Shown: piece after piece, positions 51,775-59,677 of the stretch
Position numbering within the stretch: position 1 is the first letter of the stretch
Layout: each line of letters begins with the position of its first letter
From: Acidobacteriota bacterium
GTDB taxonomy: Bacteria; Acidobacteriota; Aminicenantia; Aminicenantales; Saccharicenantaceae
Assembly (NCBI GenBank): GCA_022711665.1
Contig: JAKLEN010000001.1
Span: 124,001 to 188,000 of the forward strand
Direction of reading: 5' to 3'
Length of the DNA: 64,000 nt
Made by a program: the position numbers and the translations under genes
The notes under the pieces: generated by a model
Databases searched by the model: none
Told to the model about the DNA's origin: nothing
What the model saw: the letters and a program-made list of their open reading frames with translations, nothing else

Positions 51775-51802
51775 GATACGCGCCGGGAGTCCGGTTGTTT
51801 CA
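51775..51802 (-). promoter_or_regulatory. Candidate ECF-type promoter
   Basis: Minus strand TGAAAC (51797-51802), 16 bases, CGTATC (51775-51780). This fits the AAC/CGT form of ECF promoters and lies upstream of the secreted-protein/sigma operon, suggesting self-activation. Confidence 0.4.
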
Positions 51803-51933
51803 CTTCCAGCGCCTCCTCCGCGGCCGGCCTCGATGAGGCTGGAGGCCGTTCCCGGGCGGATTATAACAGAGAGGGCTGCGCCGGGGCGACCCGCGCGCCG
51901 GATCGAGATAACCCCTATCCCGTGTCTCCTATC

Positions 51934-51963
51934 TTGCGCCGCCGAGGGCTTCTTTAGTATGAT
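51934..51963 (+). promoter_or_regulatory. Sigma70-type promoter of the small basic protein gene
   Basis: TTGCGC (51934-51939), 18 bases, TATGAT (51958-51963). Confidence 0.5.
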
Positions 51964-51993
51964 ATTGGCGAAAATCCGAAGCTAGGAGGTCTG

Positions 51994-52188
51994 GTGGGTA
52001 GAGGAAACAGAGCATTTAAGAGCGAAAAGCGGTCCAAAGAGCTGAGAAGACTGAAGAAACAGGAAGAGAAGCGGCTCCGGCGCCTGGGCAAGCTTGCCAC
52101 TCCAGAAGGCGAACCCGAGGTTTTCTCGCCCGACGAGGCGCCGGCGGCCCCTCCCGACCCGGACGCCCCCAAGCAGGAAGAGTCCTGA
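51994..52188 (+). CDS. Small basic protein (MGRGN...KKQEEKRLRR type)
   Basis: 64 residues from a GTG after AGGAGGT, a strong ribosome site. The first half is highly basic and helical (AFKSEKRSKELRRLKKQEEKRLRRLGK); the second half is acidic and Pro-rich, probably disordered. Small proteins of this form occur in several Gram-negative lineages, but the function is unknown. Nucleic-acid or ribosome contact is possible from composition alone. Confidence 0.75.
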   Translation: MGRGNRAFKSEKRSKELRRLKKQEEKRLRRLGKLATPEGEPEVFSPDEAPAAPPDPDAPKQEES

Positions 52189-52280
52189 GGCGGTCCGCGA
52201 ACGGATTCATTTCTTATCCTTCCGGCCTTGATCCCCAAGAGGGAGCGCGCCTCCGGCCGGACCCGATCCCGAAAGGCCCC

Positions 52281-53615
52281 ATGAAGCCCGAGTTGCGCCT
52301 CGGCGGAGCCTGCCTGGCGCTCGCGGCGGCGCTGACCCTGGCAGCCGCCGCCGCGGGACGCGAGCGGATCCTGTTCAAATCCCTGCCCCCGGCCGACCCG
52401 GCCAGGCGGATCATCCAGGCCGTCCTCGACTCGCCGCGCCTGGCCCCGGGCCGGGGACCGGCCGCCTCGCCCTGGAAGGGCCCGGACATCGAGGGCGCGT
52501 GGCGGCGGGCCCGGAGCTACTTCCCGGCCAGCGCCTTCCTGGTCCGGCCGGGCACGTATTTCATGACCCACGGCTTCGACGCCGGCGGCCGGCTGTTCAT
52601 GGAGATCCACGAATCGGCCTACCTGGCCCTCTGCGTCGAGAACCTGGGGACGTTCGCGCCGGACGCGATCGTGGGAGAGTACGGCCGGATGCTCGGCGCG
52701 GCGAACGGCCGCGAGGCCGCCGCCTTCCGGGAGAAGGTCGGCCGGCTCGAGCGCTGTTTCCGCGACGAAGCCTCGAATCGCTCCCTGCGGAAAGCGCTCG
52801 GCGGCGACCTCTATGCCCGGCTCCTGGACGGCCTGCGCCGGGAGGATTATCACATGCTGGCCGGCGGCCTGGTGCACGAGGGCACGCACGCCGGCCTCGA
52901 CGACGCCCTGGTCGCCCGGCTCCAAACCGAGTTCGGCGCCGGCCGGCGGCCCGTCCAGTGGGACGAGCTCGGCGCCTTCATGGCCGAGATCGTCTATCAC
53001 GCGCCCCTCTGCGTCAGGGCCGCGGACGACATCGCCGGCGGCTGGCGGCGCATCGAGGCCCGGCTCGGCGGGCTCGAGGGGCTGCGCCGGAGCCGCGGCC
53101 TGCCGGCGGGCGCAAGTCTGACCCGGTTCGAGAAAGCCAGGACCGGAGCCTGGGCCGAGGCCGCCCTCGTCCGGCTGCGCCTGCGCGAGATCTGGCAGTC
53201 CGCCGGACGCGTCCAGGACCTGGCCGCCGTCTTCCGGAAGGACTATGTCGGGGACGGCGTCCCCCCGGACGTCGGCGCCCTCCTCGACCGGCTGGACCGC
53301 GACGCGGCCGGCTTCGCCGCCTCGGCCGGAGAGGCCATCGGGGAGACCGAGGCCCTGGTACGCTCGCTAGAAGAGGTGCTGGACGCCTGGGGCGAGTGGG
53401 CGTCCGGAGGCCGGCCTTTCCCGCCGCCGGTCACGGACTCCCGGGCGCTCGCCAAGCGGGCGGGGAGCATCCGCTGGCCGGAACCCGACGCCGGCGCGGC
53501 GGCCGCCCTGCTGACGCGGGCCGGAGAAGAGCTGTCTAGGGAGAAGGCGTCCTGGTCAGGAGGCCTTCGACGCCCCACTTTCTCTCCGCGGCCAGGTAGC
53601 GGACGGGCTTCTTAG
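52281..53615 (+). CDS. Exported HEXXH-motif protein, putative gluzincin-like metallopeptidase
   Basis: 444 residues with a signal peptide (LAALTLAAAAAG). His199-Glu200-Gly-Thr-His203 (VHEGTHAG) is a metallopeptidase zinc motif, and Glu229/Glu236 (WDELGAFMAEIV) are in range to be the third ligand. The remaining sequence is helical and not from a family I can name. Its last 80 bases overlap the 3' end of the GMC oxidoreductase gene on the other strand. The tail after residue ~415 is coded within that overlap and looks unconstrained. Confidence 0.75.
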   Translation: MKPELRLGGACLALAAALTLAAAAAGRERILFKSLPPADPARRIIQAVLDSPRLAPGRGPAASPWKGPDIEGAWRRARSYFPASAFLVRPGTYFMTHGFDAGGRLFMEIHESAYLALCVENLGTFAPDAIVGEYGRMLGAANGREAAAFREKVGRLERCFRDEASNRSLRKALGGDLYARLLDGLRREDYHMLAGGLVHEGTHAGLDDALVARLQTEFGAGRRPVQWDELGAFMAEIVYHAPLCVRAADDIAGGWRRIEARLGGLEGLRRSRGLPAGASLTRFEKARTGAWAEAALVRLRLREIWQSAGRVQDLAAVFRKDYVGDGVPPDVGALLDRLDRDAAGFAASAGEAIGETEALVRSLEEVLDAWGEWASGGRPFPPPVTDSRALAKRAGSIRWPEPDAGAAAALLTRAGEELSREKASWSGGLRRPTFSPRPGSGRAS

Positions 53616-55203
53616 GCGGGACGAACGACATGGCCCGCTCAGCGAAGGCCGTGATCGACAGGGCCGGATTGACGCCCAGGTTCTCCGGGATCTGGGAGCC
53701 GTCGCAGACGATCATCCCGGCATAGCCCTTGACCCGGTTACGCTCGTCGATGACGCCCTCCGCCGGGGTCGGGCCGAACGAGCAGCCGCCCAGAATGTGG
53801 GCCGTGATGGGCGCGCCCACCGTGACCTCGGTGATGACGTTGGCCGGGACCGCGTCCATCCGCCTGGCCATCCGCCGCCCGAAATCGTTGCCGGCCGGGA
53901 GCCAGGTCGGGTTCCGGCGGTCCGTGCCGGGTTCGGAGACAAGGACCGCTCCGAACGGGGCGTACCAGCGCCGGCGCCGCTTCAAATGGAAATAATTGTC
54001 GACCGTCTGCATGCCCAGCAGGATGATCGTCTGCCGGGCCCAGCCGGGCGGCCGGCGCAGGCGCAGATGGCGCAGGGGATGGCGCAGCTCGTTGGCCAGC
54101 CAGCGCAGGAACCGGGGCGTCCTTTTCCCGCCGTCCGTCAGGGCGGCGACCAGCGCGCACATGACGTCGTGGCCTTTCCCGAAGCGCACCGGCTCGAGGT
54201 GCGTATCGGCGTCCGGGTGGACGCTCGAGGTGATGGCCACGCCCCGGCTGAAGTCGGCCTCCCGGGCCAGCGAGCGCACGCCGAGCATCGTCTCGCTGTT
54301 CGTCCGGGCGTACCTGCCGAGAGGCTCCGGCAGGTTCGGCAGCCGGCCCTTGCGCTTCATGTCCAGCAGCAGCGTATTCGTTCCCAGGGCTCCGGCCGCG
54401 ACAACCAGTCCCTTGGTCCGGAAAACCAGGCCCCGGCTGCCCCGCAGCAGGCCGGTGGTCTTTCGCGTCCGGACACGATAGCCTTCGCTCCCGTCGGCGG
54501 AGAGCGGCTCGATATCGACGGCTTTATTCTCGGCGAAGACCCGGGCCCCGAACTTCTCGGCGAAGTAGAGATAGTTCTTGTCCAGGCTGTTCTTGGCGTC
54601 CTTGCGGCAGCCGGTCATGCACTCGCCGCAGAGCTCGCAGCCGACGCGGTCGGGCCCTTCGCCCTCGAAATAGGGGTCCGCCGCCGGCTCCCCTTCGCGG
54701 CCGAAATAAACGGCCACGTCGGTCAGGCGGTAGGTCGCCTCGCGGCCGATCTCGGCCGCCGTCTCCTTCATCAGGACGTCCTGGGCCGTCTCGACCGGGT
54801 TGCGGACGATCCCGAGCATGCGGCCGGCCAGGTCGTAGTACGGCAGGAGCCCGGTCTTGCCGCCGAGCCGGCGGACGCTGGGCCGCTCGAAGAAGACGTC
54901 GGGCGGGACGTAGAGCGTGTTGGCGTAGTTGAGGCTGCCGCCGCCGACGCCGGCCCCAGCCAGGATGAAGGCCCCGTTGAGGAGGCGCAGGCGCCAGGTG
55001 CCGTAGAGGCCGAGCCCGGGCATCCAGAGGAACTTGCGCAGGTTCCAGTTGCGGCGCGGGAACTGGTCGGCGTGCCAGCGCCGGCCGGCTTCGACGACGC
55101 CGACCGTGTAGCCCTTCTGGGCCAGGCGCATGGCCGCGACGGAGCCGCCGAATCCGGACCCGACGACCAGGTAATCGAAAACGAGCTCTTCGCTCTTCTT
55201 CAT
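53536..55203 (-). CDS. GMC-type FAD oxidoreductase (cholesterol oxidase-like) with cysteine insert
   Basis: 555 residues. FAD-binding motif VVGSGFGGSVAAMRLA, GMC signature GAGVGGGSLNYANT, the second FAD segment HILGGCSFG and CDGSQIPENLGVNPALSITAFAERA. An insert CELCGECMTGCRKDAKN holds four cysteines and is common in the cholesterol oxidase-like branch. It would oxidise sterols, sugars or other alcohols; substrate unknown. No signal peptide is visible. It is divergent from the MerR gene. Its 3' end overlaps the HEXXH gene by 80 bases. Confidence 0.9.
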   Translation of the reverse strand: MKKSEELVFDYLVVGSGFGGSVAAMRLAQKGYTVGVVEAGRRWHADQFPRRNWNLRKFLWMPGLGLYGTWRLRLLNGAFILAGAGVGGGSLNYANTLYVPPDVFFERPSVRRLGGKTGLLPYYDLAGRMLGIVRNPVETAQDVLMKETAAEIGREATYRLTDVAVYFGREGEPAADPYFEGEGPDRVGCELCGECMTGCRKDAKNSLDKNYLYFAEKFGARVFAENKAVDIEPLSADGSEGYRVRTRKTTGLLRGSRGLVFRTKGLVVAAGALGTNTLLLDMKRKGRLPNLPEPLGRYARTNSETMLGVRSLAREADFSRGVAITSSVHPDADTHLEPVRFGKGHDVMCALVAALTDGGKRTPRFLRWLANELRHPLRHLRLRRPPGWARQTIILLGMQTVDNYFHLKRRRRWYAPFGAVLVSEPGTDRRNPTWLPAGNDFGRRMARRMDAVPANVITEVTVGAPITAHILGGCSFGPTPAEGVIDERNRVKGYAGMIVCDGSQIPENLGVNPALSITAFAERAMSFVPPKKPVRYLAAERKWGVEGLLTRTPSP

Positions 55204-55221
55204 TTTCCCCGAATGCGCCCC

Positions 55222-55250
55222 ACTTTATAAAAGACGGCCGGGGAGGTCAA
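55222..55250 (-). promoter_or_regulatory. Sigma70-type promoter of the GMC oxidoreductase gene
   Basis: Minus strand TTGACC (55245-55250), 17 bases, TAAAGT (55222-55227). Confidence 0.5.
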
Positions 55251-55271
55251 GGCCGGCCCCGGAGAAATCCC

Positions 55272-55300
55272 TTGACAGCCCCATGCCCATAGAATATATT
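55272..55300 (+). promoter_or_regulatory. Near-consensus sigma70 promoter of the MerR/radical SAM operon
   Basis: TTGACA (55272-55277), 17 bases, TATATT (55295-55300), in an AT-rich patch that stands out from the GC-rich surroundings. Confidence 0.75.
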
Positions 55301-55317
55301 CGTGTACGTATAGGTTA

Positions 55318-55335
55318 TATGAATATTAATTCATA
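55318..55335 (+). promoter_or_regulatory. Palindromic candidate operator upstream of merR
   Basis: TATGAAT-ATTA-ATTCATA: seven-base arms with a four-base centre, starting about 17 bases past the -10 box and before the ATG at 55356. Autoregulation by the MerR-like protein is inference. Confidence 0.5.
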
Positions 55336-55355
55336 ATTGAACGCGAAGGTACAAA

Positions 55356-56093
55356 ATGAACAAAGACCTCCTGACCCTCCAGGACCTGGCCGCCAGGGCC
55401 GGGGCCCCGGCCGAGCGCGTCGCCGAGTGGACCAAGGTCAAGCTCCTCAAGCCCGACGGCTACGGCGAGAACAAGGCGCCCCTGTTCCCCGTCGCGGCGC
55501 TCGACCGCGTCGCCCACCTCCAGCGGCTGGCCGACCTCGGCTACGGCACCGAGGAGATCCTCAAGATCGCCAAGAAGGTCGGCCTGCCCCACGACGGCCG
55601 CGGCCGCAAGAAGTCCCCGGAGAAGGACCATTACCTGACGGTCGGCAACCTGGCCGAGCGCTCCGGGGTCAGCCCGCGGACGATCAAGCATTGGGAGGAC
55701 AAGGGCATCATCGAGCCCGACATGCGGACCGAGGGCGGCTTCCGGCTGTACTCAGAATCCTACGTCGTCCTCTGCCAGCTCATCCGCGACCTCCAGCTCT
55801 TCGGCTATTCGCTCGAGGAGATCAAGGCCGTCTCGGACGACGTCCGGACGCTCCTGGCCATCGAAGCCGATCTCGAGGCCACCCCGCCGGCCGAGGTCGA
55901 AAAGCGGCTGGCCGCCATGCTCGAGGCCGTCCGGGATCTCTCCGACAAGATGAAGCTCCTCGAGGAGGGCATCGAGCGCTGGCGGGACCTTCTCAAGAAG
56001 AAAAAGAAGGACATCGTCGCCCTCCAGGGCCGGAACAGAAAGCGCTCGAGGGAGGCCAGGGAGGGAAAGGCGAAGGAGAAGGACCGTGCCTAA
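55356..56093 (+). CDS. Double MerR-domain transcriptional regulator
   Basis: 245 residues. Two MerR-type winged helices occur in tandem: residues about 5-75 (LTLQDLAARAGAPAERVAEW...LFPVAALDRVAHLQRLADLGYGTEEIL) and 93-160 (YLTVGNLAERSGVSPRTIKHWEDKGIIEP...FRLYSESYVVLCQLIRDLQLFGYSLEEI). A coiled coil (180-220) and a Lys-rich tail follow. No cysteine metal site is seen. It overlaps the radical SAM gene by eight bases, so it likely controls it. Confidence 0.9.
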   Translation: MNKDLLTLQDLAARAGAPAERVAEWTKVKLLKPDGYGENKAPLFPVAALDRVAHLQRLADLGYGTEEILKIAKKVGLPHDGRGRKKSPEKDHYLTVGNLAERSGVSPRTIKHWEDKGIIEPDMRTEGGFRLYSESYVVLCQLIRDLQLFGYSLEEIKAVSDDVRTLLAIEADLEATPPAEVEKRLAAMLEAVRDLSDKMKLLEEGIERWRDLLKKKKKDIVALQGRNRKRSREAREGKAKEKDRA

Positions 56094-57525
56094 GATCGTT
56101 TTCATCGAGCCGAAGGCCCCCAACCTCCACATCTTCTCCCAGTTCCCCCTGCCGCGGCTGGGCACGCTCATCCTCGGGACGATGATGAAGGAGCGCGGCT
56201 GGGAGGTCGAGCTCTTCGTCGAGGACTTCCGCAAGGTCGATTACGGCGTCATCGCCAGGGCCGACCTGGTCGGCATCTCGACCATCACCTCCACGGCGCC
56301 CCGGGCCTACGCCATCGCCGACCGGGTCCGGGACATGGACATCCCCGTCTTGATGGGCGGGCCCCACGTCACCTACCTGCCCGACGAGGCGATGCAGCAC
56401 GCCGATTTCGTCGTCCGCGGCGAGGGCGAGGCGGCCCTGGCCGCCTTCATCGACGCCCGCGAGAAAGGCGGGGGCTACGCCGGCGTAGCAAACCTCTCCT
56501 ACCGGGACGTCTCCGGCGCCGTCATCCACAATCCCCTGGCGCCCCGGGCCTCGGACCTCGACCGCATCCCCTTCCCCGACTTCTCGCTCCTGCGGCCCGA
56601 CGCCAAGGGCACGAAGCATATGTCCTCCATCCCGGTCATGACCTCGCGGGGCTGCCCTTTCGATTGCTCCTTCTGCTCGGTGACCGGCATGTTCGGGCGC
56701 AAGTACCGCTTCCGCTCGACCGCGAACATCATCGAGGAGCTGCGCCGCTATACGGGCCGCAGGACCATGGTCTTCTTCTACGACGACAACTTCGCCGCCG
56801 ACCCGAAGCGGACCCGCGAGCTGTGCCAGGCCATGATCCGGGAGGGGATCCGGGTCAGATGGACGACCCAGGTCCGGGCCGACGTGGCCCGCGACCCGGA
56901 TCTCGTCCGCCTGATGAAGGAATCCGGCTGCCACACCGTCTATATCGGCTTCGAATCGGTCAATCCCGGCGCCCTCGAGGACATGCACAAGAAGCAGACC
57001 GTCGAGGAGATCGCCCGGGCCGTCCGGGTGTTCCGGCAGAACCGCATCCACATCCACGGCATGTTCGTCCTCGGCTTCGACCAGGACGACTGGCGGACGG
57101 TGCGCAAGACGGTCCGCTGGGCCAAGCGGGCCCGGCTGACCTCGACCCAGTTCCTCATCCTGACGCCGCTGCCCGGCTCGGCCTTCTACGACCGCTGCGC
57201 CGCCGAGCACCGCATCACCTTCCGCGACTGGGCCCTCTACGACGCCCACCACGCCGTCTTCCAGCCGGCCCGCCTCTCGATCCCCGACCTCCAGAAGGCC
57301 CAGAGCTTCGCCCACCGCAAGTTCTATTCGCTCAAGGGCTCGGTCCGCAAGGTCCTGTCCGGCCAGTGGCTGGCCCTCGGCATCGCCCACTACGCCAGGC
57401 GTCTCGACCGGACCTGGAAGAAGCGCAACCGGACCTTCCTCCGCGTCGCCGCCCTCCTCAAGCCCCGGCCGGGCTCGCGGGCCAGGGTTTCGGTGGATTA
57501 CCGGGAGGACGTCCGCCTCGAATGA
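56086..57525 (+). CDS. B12-binding-domain radical SAM protein
   Basis: 479 residues from a GTG. An N-terminal B12-binding-like Rossmann domain (LGTLILGTMMKERGWEVELF, GISTITSTAPRAYAIA, VLMGGPHVTYLPDEAM, FVVRGEGE) precedes the radical SAM core with Cys190, Cys194 and Cys197 (CPFDCSFC). The later part has GFESVNPGALEDMHKKQTVEEI and MFVLGFDQDD, typical of COG1032. Such enzymes methylate or rearrange lipids, cofactors or natural products; the substrate is unknown. Overlaps the MerR gene by eight bases, an unusual regulator-enzyme pairing. Confidence 0.92.
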   Translation: MPKIVFIEPKAPNLHIFSQFPLPRLGTLILGTMMKERGWEVELFVEDFRKVDYGVIARADLVGISTITSTAPRAYAIADRVRDMDIPVLMGGPHVTYLPDEAMQHADFVVRGEGEAALAAFIDAREKGGGYAGVANLSYRDVSGAVIHNPLAPRASDLDRIPFPDFSLLRPDAKGTKHMSSIPVMTSRGCPFDCSFCSVTGMFGRKYRFRSTANIIEELRRYTGRRTMVFFYDDNFAADPKRTRELCQAMIREGIRVRWTTQVRADVARDPDLVRLMKESGCHTVYIGFESVNPGALEDMHKKQTVEEIARAVRVFRQNRIHIHGMFVLGFDQDDWRTVRKTVRWAKRARLTSTQFLILTPLPGSAFYDRCAAEHRITFRDWALYDAHHAVFQPARLSIPDLQKAQSFAHRKFYSLKGSVRKVLSGQWLALGIAHYARRLDRTWKKRNRTFLRVAALLKPRPGSRARVSVDYREDVRLE

Positions 57526-57597
57526 GGGCCGGGCCGACAGGCCGCCGCCGGGGGGGCGCGCTTCCCCAGCCGCCTTCCGGCCGCGTTTCCCGAACCG

Positions 57598-57626
57598 TTT
57601 ACTTCCCCATCCGTATCCAATAGAAT
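57598..57626 (+). promoter_or_regulatory. Sigma70-type promoter of the ABC exporter operon
   Basis: TTTACT (57598-57603), 17 bases, TAGAAT (57621-57626). Confidence 0.5.
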
Positions 57627-57657
57627 AATCCAGAATCTCACCCCTATGGAGTCGCCG

Positions 57658-58380
57658 ATGCCCAATGTTTTGACCGTCCGGGGACTGAAGAAGTCCTACG
57701 GCGCCCAGCACGCCCTGGCCGGAATCGATTTCGATGTCCGGGCCGGCGAGGTCTTCGCCCTGATCGGCCCGAACGGGGCCGGCAAGACGACGACCCTCCG
57801 GATCGCCGCCACCCTGCTGACCTCGACAGCCGGCCAGATCACCTTCCTCGACCACGATCTTTGCCGGGAGCCCGATTTCGTCCGGGAGAAGATCAGCTAC
57901 CTGCCGGAAGAAGCCGGCGCCTACAAGGACATGAAAGGCCTGGATTACCTCCACTTCATGGCCAACTTCTACGCCCGGACGCCGGAAGAGGAGAAGGAAT
58001 TCGTCGACCGCGCCGTGGCCATCACCGAGCTCGGCGACCGGCTGGCGACCAAGGTCGGCACCTACAGCAAGGGCATGACCCGCAAGCTCCTCCTGGCCCG
58101 GGCCCTGATGACCAAGCCCGTGCTGGCCATCCTCGACGAGCCGACCTCCGGCCTCGACGTCCTCAACGCCCTCGAGGTCCGGGAGATCGTCCGCCGCTAT
58201 GTCAAGGAAGGAACCTCGGTCCTGCTCTCCTCCCATAACATGCTGGAGATCGAGTTCCTGTCCGACCGCGTCGGGCTCATCAACAAGGGCCTGATCCTCG
58301 ACACCGGCACGCCGGCCGAGCTCAAGGAGAAGCACGCCGCCAAGAACCTCGAAGAGGTCTTCAGGAGTTCCCTGCGATGA
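57658..58380 (+). CDS. ABC transporter ATP-binding protein (NatA/CcmA-like)
   Basis: 240 residues. Walker A GPNGAGKTT, ABC signature YSKGMTRK (a variant of LSGGQ seen in Na+/drug exporter ATPases), Walker B LAILDEP and the switch His in LSSHN. The start at MPNVL is set by GGAG six bases upstream; an earlier in-frame ATG at 57646 lacks one. It powers the ABC-2 permease that follows with a four-base overlap. Confidence 0.94.
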   Translation: MPNVLTVRGLKKSYGAQHALAGIDFDVRAGEVFALIGPNGAGKTTTLRIAATLLTSTAGQITFLDHDLCREPDFVREKISYLPEEAGAYKDMKGLDYLHFMANFYARTPEEEKEFVDRAVAITELGDRLATKVGTYSKGMTRKLLLARALMTKPVLAILDEPTSGLDVLNALEVREIVRRYVKEGTSVLLSSHNMLEIEFLSDRVGLINKGLILDTGTPAELKEKHAAKNLEEVFRSSLR

Positions 58381-59672
58381 AAAGATTCGCCAACCTTCTC
58401 AGGAAAGAGATCAAGGAGCTGGCGACCAAGCAGCTGGTCGTCTCTCTCGTTTTCACCGTCGTCCTGTTCAACTTCATCGGGCAGGTCAGCAAGAAGGAGG
58501 TCCAGAAGGCCGTCGGCATCCAGACCATCTCGGCCCTCGACCAGGACGGCACGCCCGCGTCCCAGGCCCTGATCAAGGGCCTCGAGTCGGCCCGCTTCAA
58601 GGTCCTTGACCAGTCGGGCAAGGCCAAGGAGCAGGCCCTGGAAACGGCCCGGGCCGGCGAGTCCAAGCTTCTCCTCGTCATCCCCAAGGGCTTCGGCGAC
58701 TCCCTCCGGGAGCTCAAGCCCAGCGAGATCGAGACCTACTCCTTCATGCGCAGCTTCTCGCTCATCGGGGCCCGGGGCCAGGTCGTCGTCCAGGGCGTCA
58801 TCGCCGCCCTCAACGAGGCCGTGTCCAACGATTTCCTCAAGGAGAAGCTGCCCGGCCTCGACCCGGCCGGCCTCAAGAAGCCCATCAGGAGCCGTGATTT
58901 CGTCGTCGTCAGGGACCGCGTAGCCGAGGGCTCGGCCAACATGGTCGCCGGCCTGATCTCCCAGCAGTCCATGCTCATCCCCATCGTCCTGATGATGATC
59001 GTCATTTATTCCTCGCAGATGGTCATCTCGGCCGTGGCCCTGGAGAAGCAGAACAAGACCCTGGAGACGCTCCTGACCGTGCCCATCAAACGGACCTCGA
59101 TCATCACCGCCAAGATGCTGGCGGCCGGGCTCGTCGGCCTCATATCGGCCGGCGTCTACATGTTCGGCTTCCAGGGCTTCGTCGGCGGCATCGGGGAAGA
59201 AGCGGCCCGGGCGGGCGCCCAGGACGGCGGAGCGGCGCTGATGCAGAAGCTCGGCCTGACCTTCAGCACCGGCGGCTACGCCATCCTCGGCCTGTCAATC
59301 TTCCTGGCCATCCTGGTGGCCCTGGCCGCGGCCATGATCCTCGGCGTCCTGGCCGAGGACCTCCGCAGCGCCCAGAGCATGATGATGCCGCTCATGTTCA
59401 TGGTCATGATCCCCTACTTCATCTCGCTGTTCGCCGACCTGAACACGATGTCGCTGCCGCTCAAGGTCTTCGTCCTGGCCATCCCGTTCACGCACCCCTT
59501 CCTGGTTTCGCAGAACCTCTACCTCGGCAACTACGGCCTGATCGCCGCCGGGCTCGGGTATATGCTCCTCGTCTTCGCGGTCCTGGTGGTCTACGCGGCC
59601 AAGATCTTCTCGACCGACAAGATCCTGACCATGAAGCTGCGCTTCGGCAAGAAGAAGGCGGCCGTCGCCTGA
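58377..59672 (+). CDS. ABC-2 type permease (NatB-like)
   Basis: 431 residues. One N-terminal helix (LVVSLVFTVVLFNFIGQV), a large extracytoplasmic domain, then five or six helices in the C-terminal half (SMLIPIVLMMIVIYSS, MLAAGLVGLISAGVYMFG, YAILGLSIFLAILVALAAAMILG, MMMPLMFMVMIPYFISLF, LGYMLLVFAVLVVYAAKIF). EKQNKTLETLLTVPIKRTSIITAKMLA is the ABC-2 exporter signature. With the ATPase it forms an efflux system of the Na+ or drug type; substrate unknown. Confidence 0.92.
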   Translation: MKRFANLLRKEIKELATKQLVVSLVFTVVLFNFIGQVSKKEVQKAVGIQTISALDQDGTPASQALIKGLESARFKVLDQSGKAKEQALETARAGESKLLLVIPKGFGDSLRELKPSEIETYSFMRSFSLIGARGQVVVQGVIAALNEAVSNDFLKEKLPGLDPAGLKKPIRSRDFVVVRDRVAEGSANMVAGLISQQSMLIPIVLMMIVIYSSQMVISAVALEKQNKTLETLLTVPIKRTSIITAKMLAAGLVGLISAGVYMFGFQGFVGGIGEEAARAGAQDGGAALMQKLGLTFSTGGYAILGLSIFLAILVALAAAMILGVLAEDLRSAQSMMMPLMFMVMIPYFISLFADLNTMSLPLKVFVLAIPFTHPFLVSQNLYLGNYGLIAAGLGYMLLVFAVLVVYAAKIFSTDKILTMKLRFGKKKAAVA

Positions 59673-59677
59673 AGGCC

